A stretch of DNA of 64,000 nucleotides from Sordaria brevicollis (taxonomy: Eukaryota; Ascomycota; Sordariomycetes; Sordariales; Sordariaceae), in NCBI GenBank assembly GCA_033439795.1, contig JAUTDP010000007.1:3326209-3390208 (forward strand), read 5' to 3'. Shown piece after piece: positions 13,501 to 25,855 of this stretch. Under the pieces are notes generated by a model, which saw only the letters and a list, made by a program, of their open reading frames with translations, searched no databases and was not told where the DNA came from. The stretch's first letter is position 1. The number at the start of each line of letters is the position of its first letter. The position numbers and the translations under genes were made by a program.

Positions 13501-16500
13501 AATTTCGATAAAATAATTATTATTCTTTTAATATTTAATAAATGGATTTCCAAATTCGAAGCCTTCGCCGATATAATTCCCTCTTTATTATTTTTAATAA
13601 AATATAGCCGACCGACCGAATTCTTCGAAGAATTTAAGGAGAGACCTATTTAATTAAAAGAAAACGAGAATTTAATAAAGATAAAATACGAATTAATAAA
13701 TTAATACGCTTTATAACGGGAAAATAATATAATATTTACGCAACGCGAATATATTAACATATTCGAAACCGAATAAAAGAATAATCCCTATTAAGGAGAA
13801 AATGCGCGTAACCGATACCGATTAAAATATAACGGCGTAAAATAATATAAATATTATAACGACTTTACCGTCGTTAATATTAACGGTTTTTTTATATTTA
13901 TTAAACGAAAATATATAAAAGTTATTAACCTCTATAAATTCGACCGATTCATCGACGATTAAAAAAGATAAATTTTCGTTAAAGATAAAATAGAATTATA
14001 TAAGCGAATTAAAAAAGAAATCCCGGAATACGCTTATAAATATTTAAATATATTTAATAAGAAAGAATTTAATATTTTACTAAATTATTATATTAGCGAT
14101 TATAAAATTAATTTAATAAATAGAGCGAAACCCGAAGATTTTAATTATAATTTATTATATAAAATATTAATAAACGATTTGGAAATTTATTAGAAATACG
14201 TTAATAAAATATTAATTAAAGGCTTTTTCGAAAATAATTTAGTATTTTAGGCCGTACTTATCCTTTTTACGTTTAAGGTTAATAGTAAGTTAAAGTTCTA
14301 TATCGATTATCGAAAATTTAATATTATTATTAAAAAAGACCGGTATTTACTACCGTTAATCGATAAAATTATTATTAAGATTAATTAAATAAAGATTTTT
14401 TCGAAAATTGATATTAAATAGGCTTTCTATCGAATTTATATATATCCGGACGATAAAGAATTTACAATATTCCGAATAAAATACGGCGCTTATAAATATA
14501 AAATCTTACCCTTTAGGTTAATTAATAAGCTATTAATATTTTAACGCTATATTAACGAAACGTTAATAAATTATTTTAACGATTTTTATAATATATATAT
14601 CGATAATATCTTTATCTTTTCGAATAACCTAAAAGAGTATAAAATCTACGTTAAGAAGGTATTAGCCAAATTAGAAGCGGCCGGCCTATAAACGGATTCA
14701 AATAAATGCGAATTTTATATTAAGAAGATTAAATTCTTAAATTTTATTATTAAAATTAATAGCGTATTAATAAACCTTTAAAAAATCGTAATTATAAAGG
14801 ATTAATAAATCTTAACGAATATACGAAGGATATAATTTTTCTTAAATTTCTATAATTTCTATAAACGCTTCGTTAAAGATTATAATTGAATAGTAAAATT
14901 TTTAATAATTATAATTAAAAAGGGAAAAATCTTTAATTAGAATAAAAATTATTAGGCTACGTTTAAAAAATTTAAAAGTCGTTTATTATTAGCGCTTATT
15001 TTAATTTATTTTTAATACGAACGCTTAATACGTATAAAAACGGACGCGTTCGATAGAATAATAGCCGGCGTACTATTATAATTAATCGATAACGAATAAC
15101 GACCGGTCGCTTTTTATTTAAAAATAATGTACGGTATAAAGTATAATTATTTTATTTATAATAGAGAATTAATAATTATTATTAAAATTTTATAATATTA
15201 GAGAATTAAATTTATTAATTTATACGAACCTTTTTTAATTTTAACGGATAATAAAGCTTTTAAATAATTTAATATTAAAAGATTTTTAAATTTATAATAA
15301 ATTAGGTAGGCCGAATTCTTATTTTAATATTATTTCGTTATTTTTTACCGGTTAAAAAAGAAAAATAATATAATGGACGTATTATTAAGGAAGGTAAAAA
15401 ATTTAAAGAGTTAGAAGGTAAAGTAGGAAATATAGAAGACTTTTTAAATCTTTAAGAATTTCGATAATAATCGGATAATATAGCCTAATAGTATAATTAA
15501 TAATATTAATACGGTCTATACGTCGATTATATTTCTAAGTACGGCTATTATAAAAATTAATTCTAAAATTGTAGAGGGAACCCGGGAAAAACGATTAGAA
15601 GGCTATTTACTTATAGATCGTTTTATTTTCGAGAATAAAATTTACCCGGATTTAAAAATCTATTAAAATATAATTAAAAAGGGGGAGAACGGGTATCGAT
15701 TTATTATTAATAAGATTCTTACCTATTTCGATAAATTTATTATATTACTTAGTACCTTAAAAATTTAAATTATTTACGAATTATATATAAAGATTATTAC
15801 TATTTATTTAGACCGAAATAAAATAAAACGTTTAATATCTATATAATATTAATAATTAGGAATAATTAGTAACGTCGATCGCTTTATTATTAATTACGTA
15901 ATATATTATATTTCGAAGGTTTCCCGGGATAAAACCCCCGGTAAATTAAAATTTATCCCGACGGTTTAATATATTTAATAAAATTTAATTATAAATTTTA
16001 AAATTATATTTAAAAATAAACGAAGATTCGATAATATATTCGTAATAATAAATCGATTAAATAAAGTATTATAAATTATCCTTTATTTTATAATAATAAT
16101 AGCCTAAAATATAACCCGTATATATTACGAAGGCCTTTATTATATTTATAAATTATTAAACGAAATTATTTCGGATAGAAGCCCCTAATTCGTATTGGAT
16201 TTTATAAACGAATTAATTAAAATTCTAAATATTAAATAGAAATTAGCCTCCTCGGGATATAATTAAATTACGGGGTAGGTTAAAATTATAAACGAATATT
16301 TCGATTTACGTTTTTATCCTTTTATTAATTATTTTTAAAATAATTAGTTAAACGCGATCCCGGTAATAGATACGGTATAAATAAAAATACCGTATAATAA
16401 TTTAAGAGGAATATAATTATATAAAATATTAAAAGGATTTTTAATATTTAGAATTTTAAATTAAGAGGTTCGAATTAATTTTAACGGCGTATAATTAATA

Positions 16501-17264
16501 ATTAGAGAAAGGTTTAACCGGAAAGACGCGTAAAGTTTAATAAATTGGATCCGAAGATACGTAAATAAAGTAAAAGAATTTATTATTAAAATTTAAGAGC
16601 GGATAATTAAATAATTAAATAAATATCGACGCGTCCCGGATTTTAAACTTAGTAATAGGGTATTTATTATTAAATAGAGCGAATTAATAAACCGGTTAAA
16701 TTATAAATTCGATTTTCTTTTAACGAATTAATATTTTAAAATTAAAGAAAAATATAATTATTCGTTTCGGTTAGAGGTATTAGAAAATTAAAGAAGAATA
16801 GATATTTTCTATATTAATAAATTTCGGAAATATTTTAATAATTTATTACCCGGTTAAAAATTAGAAAAACCGGTAAGGGAATATATAAAAAATAATATCG
16901 AATAAGAAATAAAAGAAATTTTAATTTTTTAAATATATTTTAATAAATTTTAATACCGAATAAATTAGAAAAGATATAACCCGGACCCGAAGTTTTATAA
17001 CGTTAAGAATTTTAAAAATTTATTTAAATTATTATAAATTTATTATAAAGCGTATTTAAAATATTTAAGCTTATTATTATATTTAGAAGAATAATTATAG
17101 AAAGCGGAGGTAAAAAAATTCGATAAAAATTATTTATATAATAATATCCTTTTAAAAAAGGGTACGAAGAAGTTAAAGAAGATAGTAAACGCTAGGAAAT
17201 AAGGGACCTATTTTATATATAATAATAATTCTAATATTTCGAAAATTCGGGGCGAATTTTTTTC

Positions 17265-17275
17265 GAAGGGGGGGG
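17265..17275 (+). other. Polypurine tract of copy B
   Basis: GAAGGGGGGGG lies three bases before the 3' LTR, the normal position for the plus-strand primer of an LTR retrotransposon. Confidence 0.75.
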
Positions 17276-17278
17276 TAA

Positions 17279-17533
17279 TATTACAGCGTTAATAAATAAG
17301 GTCCCTATTTAGCGGACCGGTTATCGTTCGGGCGGTTATTTAATAAAGGTTAACCGTATTAACGTACGTAACTACGTGCCGCCTTCGTAGGTCGCCCGCG
17401 CTTAGGTATAAAACCTTGGCGCGGGGCGCGCCCTTTGTTTGTTTTTCTTCTTTTCTTCTTTATTTTGTAATTCTATAATAGATTTGGATTCAATGTATTA
17501 AGCTTGTCTCTCGTGATTACGTCGCTCGTGACA
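17279..17533 (+). repeat. 3' LTR of copy B
   Basis: Aligns base for base with 10,280-10,534 without gaps; all differences I checked are C/T or G/A. Here the first ~150 bp is mutated (starts TATTACAG for TGTCACGG) and the last ~110 bp is intact, ending GTGACA. This is the mirror image of the 5' LTR pattern. Confidence 0.9.
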
Positions 17534-17538
17534 AAAAT
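17534..17538. repeat. Target-site duplication AAAAT, right copy
   Basis: Directly follows the CA end of the 3' LTR and matches 10,275-10,279. Confidence 0.85.
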
Positions 17539-19150
17539 TAATAATTTTATTCCGGATAATATTTTTATTTAAATATTTAAACGTATAGAATTTTTCGAAT
17601 AAGGATTCGCTAATAAATATTTTAACGCTTAGAAAATTTATTTTATACTTATATATATTCGTAAAATTTAAAGCGAAAATAGGTTTAATAATTTGAAGGG
17701 TAAGGCTATTTTAGAAAATTCTTATTTTAAATATATGAAAATCCTTCGGTAAGCTTTTAGATAAATTTACGTATTAAAGGATATAATCGCGGATGAAAAT
17801 ACTTCTAATATTAATAATATTAATTAGCGACCCTATATTATTAAAGCCGAATTGCGTATTTTTTAAATTGGCTGTAATTGGTTTATAAAGGCGCTAAAGA
17901 AACGATACCCTAAGTTAATAAATAATACCGGATAGTACGTTTAAATTATAAAATCGCGCTTAAATTTTAATAAAATGGATTTAGTACGATTTATTAATAT
18001 TATTATAATTAGAATAATATTTCGCGGGGACGAAAGTAATTTTAAATAAATAATTATTTCCGATAGAGCGATTAATAATATTATAATTAGAGTAATATTT
18101 CGCGGGGACGAAGGTAACCCTAAATAAGCGATTATTCCCAATAAAGCGATTAATAATATTATAATTAAAATAATATTTCGCGGGGACGAAGGTAATTTTA
18201 AGTAAACGATTATTCCTAATAGAATAATTAATAATATTATAATTAGAATAATATTTCGCGGGGACGAGGGTAATTCTAAATAAACGATTATTTTTAATAA
18301 AGCGATAATTATTAGATCCCCGAATATAAATAATATTAACGATGGAGAAGCGATTATTATCGCCTTTTTAATAAACGTAATAATTAATATTAAAAGTAAT
18401 AACGTTGTTATATTCGATATATTAATTAATAATTCTTTTAATAGTATTTATATTGAGCGTATTATAATAGCGGATTGTATTAAATAAATAGAAAATATAC
18501 TTTTTATCGCTTTAGTTAATTTAAAGGACGTTCTGAATATCGTTGTTATTAATTTTCTAGTTAAAAAATTATAAGAAGTTAAAACCGAATTAATAGGGGA
18601 TAAAATTGTTATTTAATCCCTAATATATAAGTTTATTCTTTAAAAGGCTAAATACAACGAAGAAGTTAAAATAGTTTAGGAATTTTATATCGCTATTTAA
18701 TATTTAAAGGATAAATAGTATATTAATAATATTGGTAAAGGGCCGATTTAAGAAATATATATTATTAGGTAGGAAAAGGTTTTTAATATTATTATCTATT
18801 TAGTAATTTATATCGCCTAATAATATAATTTTATTATATAATATATAATTAATTTATTAAATAGCGGTAGGAAACTTTATTTAGAATTAGAAGAATATAT
18901 TTAGGCTTACGATTACGAATATAATTTTATAATAAATAAGAAAAATAGTAAAGCGGCGGTTAAATTACCTTCCTATTTTACTAAGGTAGTAATTACGTAT
19001 ATTTTTCGGATAAAAATTATTAAATCGTAATATATTTAAATTATAGCGTAAAAAAATAAATAGTAAATGAATTTTATATATCGTATAATATTTACTTTAT
19101 TTTATTAATCATTAAGGTAGGAATTTCGGAATAAAATTTGCAGATAGGAA
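17539..19150 (+). pseudogene. RIP-degraded helicase relic, part 2 (C-terminal region with 26-residue repeats)
   Basis: When one copy of AAAAT and the element are mentally removed, the frame that reaches 10,279 (codons beginning at 10,278, AT|T) continues at 17,539 and can be followed through about 500 codons, broken only by TAA/TAG of the RIP type. It passes through NNF, then a K/R/N-rich stretch, the four 78-bp repeats (17,990-18,300) and more lysine-rich sequence to about 19.1 kb. That continuity is the main reason for treating it as the other half of the SNF2-like gene. No conserved domain is recognised in this part. The right end is approximate. Confidence 0.5.
17985..18305 (+). repeat. 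78-bp tandem repeat, about four copies
   Basis: The block TTCGCGGGGACGA recurs at 18,021, 18,099, 18,177 and 18,255, exactly 78 bp apart, within longer repeats that also contain a TTATAATTAGARTAATAT stretch. 78 bp equals 26 codons, so the array is frame-neutral. In the plus-strand frame of the helicase relic each unit reads RGDEGNxK*xII followed by NNIII. The GC-rich core stayed intact while the rest is RIP-mutated. Confidence 0.85.
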
Positions 19151-22100
19151 TTATAAATGAGCGATAAATTTTACTTATTATAATTTATAATAGTAAATAA
19201 ATATTTAATTATTATATAACGATTATTTATAATCATAAATTTAATAATTAATATTACTTATTTAGTATTAAAGCGCTTTATTAAATAATTTTGCGGAAAA
19301 TTACGAATAAAAAAATTAATAATATAATAAATTAAAATAATATATTATTAATACTTACTTTAATTGTTTTTTACCCGTAATATTCCGCTTATTAAAATAT
19401 AAAAAACTATTTAATTCGTTCGCTTAACGGTTATATTTATAACGATATATAATTAGGCCTTTATTCGATATATTAATCGGTATAGGGTAAATATTAAATT
19501 AGGAATTATATATATATATAATTAGGGTAAATTACTTTATAGGTTTATTATTAAGGATATATAGTATTTCGATTAATAATTGGTTATAAAATAAGAGAAA
19601 TAGTAAAACGGATAAATTCTATTTAATAAATTTAACGCCGGTATTATAAATTAATAATTAAATATTAGATATATTCTAATTTAATATATTTACGTATTTA
19701 TATAGAATTTCCGTTTAATATTTATTTCCGGCGCCCTATATAATATCCTACGTAAATATTATTATTTCGACGAAGAAAATCCCTAATATATAATTCACTA
19801 TTAAAATAATACGTAAAATATACTTTAAAAGGATAATTAATAACGCTAAAATATATAATAAAATTTATAAATAATATAATCTAATAGAAAATTTAAGAGA
19901 TAAAACGAGGTTATTTCGTTTTTAATTTTATTTCCTAAGACCTCCTTCCTTCCTAATTCTAATTTATTCCTTATATTCTTTACCCCTTACTATTCTTTAC
20001 GCTTCTAAATACAATTTACAATTATTAATTATTATTATATTTTTTCGTATTTAATTATTAAAATATTTTATTTAACCTTTTATATATTATATTAATAAAT
20101 ATTTTCAATCCCTATAACGTATTGCAAACGGCCTTTAGGTCTTTAATTTATTATTTATTTCGCGGGTAAATTTCGTTTTCTACCTTCTATTATTTACGCT
20201 TTTAAATACAACTTACGGATATTAATTTATTATTTTGTATTACCGTTTAATTATTAAAATACTTTATTTAACTTTTCGCTAATTACGTTACGGATATTTC
20301 GGTATTTTTAACGTATTGCGAACGACCCCTAGATTTTTAATTTATTATTCGTTTCGTAAATAAGTTTATCGAACGGAATAATAAATATATTATTATAAAA
20401 GATATTTTTAAGGATAGTAATATAAATATTATTATCTTTAATATATAAATATTTTATTATTTACGTTTAATAACTTCGTTTAATTTATATTTTTAATAAC
20501 CGAACGATTCTAATAGCTATTAATCCTACGAGGATATTAAATCTAAAAGTCGGGATATTAACGATTATTTAAAAAAAAGAAAATAGAAACAATATACGGT
20601 AATAAATTACCCGCGGGTAATAATAATTTCGATAATTTATACCCTTATAAGAATAAGCGAAATACCGGTTAAAAATTTAAATTAACGAAGGGATTTAATT
20701 AAATTAATTAAATAAATAATATTTAATTTATTATAGTAATTATATTAACGCTTCGAAAGTAAAGAAATTTATTCCTACTTTTTAATACTCCGGATAATTT
20801 TCCTTTCTATTATATTATAAAAAGGAATTTTAAAATTTATAACGTTTAAATTCCTATTAAACGCGTATAGGTCGTTTGCGAAATTCGCTTCCTAAAAATA
20901 AAACTAAATTCCGAAAATTTATATTTAATTCCGTATAATATAATTTTAAAACTCTTCGACTTTAAGGTATTAAAAATAATTAAATTTAAATTTTATTATT
21001 AATCTACTATTTTAATAATTTTTTTTTCGGAATACCCTTTAAATAACCGACGGCCGAAAAATTATTAATTTTAATTATAAATTTATTTCGAAATTAAAGC
21101 GTTCGACCTCCTTTACGCGGATGAATTTTCTATATTTAATAACGTTATAATACGCTTTACGATTTAAATTATTCTCCGGGAAAAATAAATAGGATATATA
21201 ATTAATTATATACCGAAAATTCTATTTATACCCGGGACCCCGTTTTTATTATATAAAGCCTTTATCACCTAACCTTCGTTTACCGGACGGGTAATATTAT
21301 TTAAAATTAAAATTATTAAAAATAAAATTAGGGGTAATAAAGAAGTAAATTAAAAGGATATAATAATTTTATTTAATAATTATTTAAAATACCCCGTTAT
21401 AATAATATTTAAAAATATATTAAATAAAATAATTATTAGCGGGACGTATAATAATTAATAATATTCTAAATAAATATTTCGAATTCTTCCTTTAGGATAG
21501 AAGAATTGTATCCCAATTTATAATAATTTAATTTTATAGGCTTTATAATATTTACCGGATTAACTTAAATTAAAACCGAAAAACGAATTTTTAATAAATA
21601 AAATTCACTTCCTATTTTATCCTTTACTTTATTTATAGCCGGGGAATATAAAAGAATTAAATAAGCCCCCCGCCCTTATAAATAAAAAATTATACTATAT
21701 ATTAATATATTTAAATATTTACGCGTTATAGTAATATATTATTTAAATTCGTTCGTAATATATAAATCTTTATTACGATAAATAATATTAATTAAAAGAT
21801 TTATACGTTAGAGCGAAATAAAGGGCCCTATATATTATTAATTTATTTATAAAAATTAAAATTAAAAATAAATAAATTAATAAAATAAAATAATATATTT
21901 ATAAAGAGAATTCTCGTTTTTATTAATATATAATTACGCGTATTATTTTTAAAGATTGGTAAATATCGCGTAGAGGCACTTTAAAACGTAAAATTTTAAA
22001 ATATAATATTATAAAATATAATATACGTTTTCGAAGTTAAATTGGACGTAAGAACTCTTATTATACGGGCGGAAATTAAAATAATATTCGACTAATATAT

Positions 22101-25100
22101 TAAATTAAAGGCGGGGATATTAGGAGAGGGTAAAATGCTTTAATTTCGGTATAAGTAGGATAATATATAATAATTTAAAGAGAGTGTATTTTTTATATTT
22201 ATTATACTATTTCGATATTATTTAGTTTATACGTTAATAAAATATAAAGGATTTATTTTAAATCCTATATTAATAGTGTATAATTTATATATAAATATAA
22301 TATAAATTATATTTTTCTTTCGTTTAAATTCTTCGATAATTATTTTCCTCCTTTCTTATAACTTTTATACGCCGTAATAATAACGTATATTAAAAATAAA
22401 AACTTTTAATTACTCTAGTCTTTACGTAATAAATATACCCTTAAAATTAAAAAGTAAATAATATATATTTAATATCGTTTAATTTATTTTAATAATTATA
22501 CCCCCAATTCCTTACGCTACCGGCCTTATACTGCTTCTATATAGGTTATAATTTAAATAATTTTCACTCTCCCCTTAAAGGTTAATATCGAAACTATTAA
22601 ATTTATTACTATATAATATATTTACGTTTAATTCTATAAATAACCTTCTACCCCTATTATTTTTAAAGATATATTAACCTTTAATTATATAGCGGGTATA
22701 AAGTTGAATAAATAAATTTACTATCGATAATTTAATATAAGTAATAACGTTTATAAATTCCCTCCCGGCCTTAATATAAATATATTCGAAACGGTCTTTT
22801 AGGTAAATATTGCGAAGGTATATAAATAAAAAGCGGGATTAATTATAGAATTATAAATTATAAAAGATTTACAAAAGTAGGTTAAATACTTATATTATAT
22901 TATATATCGTTTTTTTAATAAGATTTATAAGGTTATATACAATTATATTTATATTTATCCTAAAGATTATTAAAATTTAAATAAGTTTAACGTTTCGTAG
23001 TTAAAATATTATAATTTCCGGTAATTAGCGGACGGATAATAATAATATAATAATTATAATATTTTACTATAATTAGAATAAGGGTACGAAATAGTAATAT
23101 ATAAAAAGGGATATACTATATAATATTATTTAAATTAAAATATATTCGCGAACTATTTTAATTTAAATAATATTAGGCTATATTTAGAATTATTAAAATT
23201 CGATTAATTACTTTAATTTGAATAATATTTTAATAATTATAAAATTTGTAAGGAAGGTTATTATTTAATTAATATATATATTTATAGAGGCGCCTATCGT
23301 TTATTATATTTAGATTTTCGATTTACTATTATATAAGCGGAACGCCGAATAGGTTTGGGCGAGGAAGCGAGCGTTAAAGCCGCGGTAATATATAAAACCG
23401 AATTAGGCCGATTTATAATAAAAGTAGGCCGAATTTAATTATTTCTACTATTTATAATATTAATAATATAAGTATTTTTATACTTATTCGGTTACGTAAC
23501 CGATATTATATATAATTTAATATATTTAATTACGAAGTCGGTACTATATTATTCTAAATATTTTTAATTATTTAATATCGGTATATTTATAATAAAATAT
23601 AAAATCGTTTATATTAATACCCTTTATTTCCCAATTATAAAGTATATTATTTATTAATATACTTCGGGCGAAATAATAACGAAATAAAATAATTGGAAAT
23701 TTATATTTAAAATTATAAACGTAAATATAATTTATATTAGGAAGAAATTCTCGAATTAAGTTAGGAATAATCCTTTTTTATTAATAATAATTGGAATACC
23801 GAACTTCTTTTTCAATTTCGGAAATAATTCTTCCGTTCGATTAAAACGATAATTATAAATATTATAATATTCAGTCCGGATTTAATTCGAATGGTTAATA
23901 TTATATTATAAAATTTTAAATAAAATTTCGCAGAAATATAATATATTAACGAATACGTATATTTCGGAGGCTTCTTTTATAAATTTAGCCCGAAATTCCC
24001 TTACTTTTATAATTTATTTTCGCGGGCGAAAGTTTAAAAGGGGGAAAATACTATATACCAAATCTTTAACCGAATACGAAATTATAATCCGATTAACGGA
24101 TTAAAATTATATTAAATTAAATAATTCGTTCAATATAAACGATAAATTAAATTCGTACGGATATAAATTAATAAATTACGTAATTAATATAATTAATAGA
24201 ACGAAATCGGTTCTGAATTAATTAAAATATTAATATAATATAAAAAAATAAATAATACCCTTATTACTATTACGCACGGCACGGCTAAATCGCTATTATA
24301 AATCCGCTACGTCTTTAAATTTAATTTATTTATATTATATAATATATATTATATTTAATATATTTATACCTATCCTTAACGCTATAATAAAAATAATAAT
24401 CCGGTATTACGAATTAAGAGTAATAAATTATTAATATAAATAATCCTAATTAACCGGGCGTATATACGAAAAATAAATTTAAATAATAAATAATACTTCG
24501 GTCCGAATATAAAAATTATATTTAATAAAAATATCGATAAAATACCTCCTTACTTTACTAATAAAATCCTTATTATCGATATAAATAATAGTCTTTTAAA
24601 TAATACCGGATATAGGTACGAAAAGGAATTCGAAGCGTTCGAAATTCTATATTTCGTTTTTTAAAATAGAATTAAAAACGAAGGTAATTTTAAAACGGTC
24701 GATTAATACTTTAATAATCTAGAACGAATTAATAACGTTACTAAAGGGGTAAAAGCTAGCGTATTCTTAAATATACGCTTCCGATAATTTAATTAATATT
24801 ATAATATATTTAAATTATAGGATAGAAAAGGGAAGAGTCTAACGAAATTAAAAGAAGTCGGAAAAATAAAAATAGAATTTATATTATTAATAAATAGTAT
24901 AAAATTTATTAATAGTAATAAACGTTATTTTAAAAGTAAATTCAAACTTACGGAGGAATTTTAAAAACCGATAATATAATACTTATTCGGGTCCGAAAAG
25001 GATATAAATATAACGCCCGTAATATATATTATTCTATAATAAATTAAATTATATTAATTAATCGAAGTCCCGGATTAATAATATTTAATATATATATTTT

Positions 25101-25855
25101 ATAAAGATTTTAATCTATAAAAAGGGGAGCCGCGTTAGGATATTTAATAATAATGTCCTTTTATTCCTAATTAAAATAATTAAGGGGAATAAATTAGATT
25201 ATAATTTTTATAAGGAGGATAATAAATATAATTTAAAGGATAATACTTTTATTAAAATTAATTATAATAATAAAAATAGTATTATTATATTAATAAATAA
25301 TATAGCGGATATATTCTACTTATTAAAGGCGAAATTTGTGTAAAAATTAATATAAACGCGGTTAATTAATTAAATTTAATAGGATTCGAATTATTATATA
25401 AATAAACCGAATTTAATATTAAATATATTTATTTATAACTATATATTAAATAATAATAATTATATATTATTATATAGTAATATATAGCGCCGGTAGAATA
25501 ATAAAAAATTAATTTAATTCTAAAGCTTTAATCGAAGCCAAAATTTCGTCGAAAGTAAATTCTACCCCTAATATAATAATTAAAAACTTTTATACATTTT
25601 GGTTAAGGAATAATAAAAATTAAATACCTATTTTTAAAAGGTAAGTAAGAAATATCGATAAATAATACCCCTTAAAGAATAAAAATCAATTAAAAAGATA
25701 TAAAATAAAAAAAAAAAAAAGAGGGTAGAAAAGGTCTTACCGAGGTGATATTTAGTAATAAAAATATAATACAATATAATATATAGTAATTAAAATAATT
25801 AAAAGTATTTACTTAAAAAGTTATAAAAAATAAGAATGTTTGTAAGTATTTTAAT
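19151..25855. other. RIP-mutated DNA with unidentified degraded coding frames
   Basis: Uniformly TA-rich. I find no LTR copy here. Reading through RIP stops on the plus strand gives protein-like stretches at about 21,080-21,300, 22,780-23,300 (lysine/asparagine-rich), 23,280-23,420, 23,880-24,230 (including GGFFYKFSPKFPYF) and 24,610-25,120 (including YEKEFEAFEILYF and KLKEVGKIKIEF). I could not assign any of them to a family, and frames were not joined. The edge with normal DNA falls at about 25,850, just before the ATGGCC at 25,861. Confidence 0.5.

Larger units (their letters stand above)
10280..17533 (+). mobile_element. Complete Ty3/gypsy LTR retrotransposon copy B (7254 bp), RIP-inactivated
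   Basis: It has two 255-bp LTRs, a polypurine tract and a 5-bp target duplication. Translated through RIP stops, the interior gives a gag-like frame (best at about 12,215-12,560), then pol. Reverse transcriptase is recognisable from FYIDYRKFN (about 14,296) through KKDRYLLPLIDK, to a YIDNI box at about 14,600 that fits a former YLDDI catalytic motif. Integrase is recognisable at about 16,160-16,260 by NEIISDRSPQFV and KLASSGYN, the DDE-core neighbourhood. The order gag-RT-integrase is that of Ty3/gypsy (Metaviridae). Every domain carries TAA/TAG stops, so it cannot be autonomous. It inserted into the helicase relic at 10,279. Similar elements are known in Neurospora, but I do not assign a family name. 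Confidence 0.9.
1..25855. repeat. RIP-mutated, TA-rich heterochromatin-like block
   Basis: The whole stretch is overwhelmingly A+T, packed with TAA and TTA, and has almost no long open frame, while the DNA from about 25,860 on has ordinary composition. Aligned repeat copies inside it (the three LTRs, and the gag region on both strands) differ almost exclusively by C-to-T or G-to-A transitions. That is the hallmark of repeat-induced point mutation, known from Neurospora and relatives. It contains two copies of a Ty3/gypsy element, a SNF2-helicase relic and further unidentified degraded coding DNA. In Neurospora such DNA usually carries DNA methylation and H3K9me3, which is inference here. Whether this is centromeric, telomere-proximal or an interstitial block cannot be told from the window. 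Confidence 0.93.

Noticed and set aside
17941..18141. 66-codon hydrophobic minus-strand frame
   Set aside because: It is the antisense reading of the 78-bp repeat, which stays open because the unit is a multiple of three.
17985..18305. CRISPR-like array
   Set aside because: The repeats are directly tandem with no unique spacers, in fungal nuclear DNA.
1..25855. Mitochondrial or contaminant AT-rich DNA
   Set aside because: LTR copies differ only by RIP-type transitions, a Ty3/gypsy element is present, and the block joins normal nuclear genes; nuclear RIP DNA explains it.
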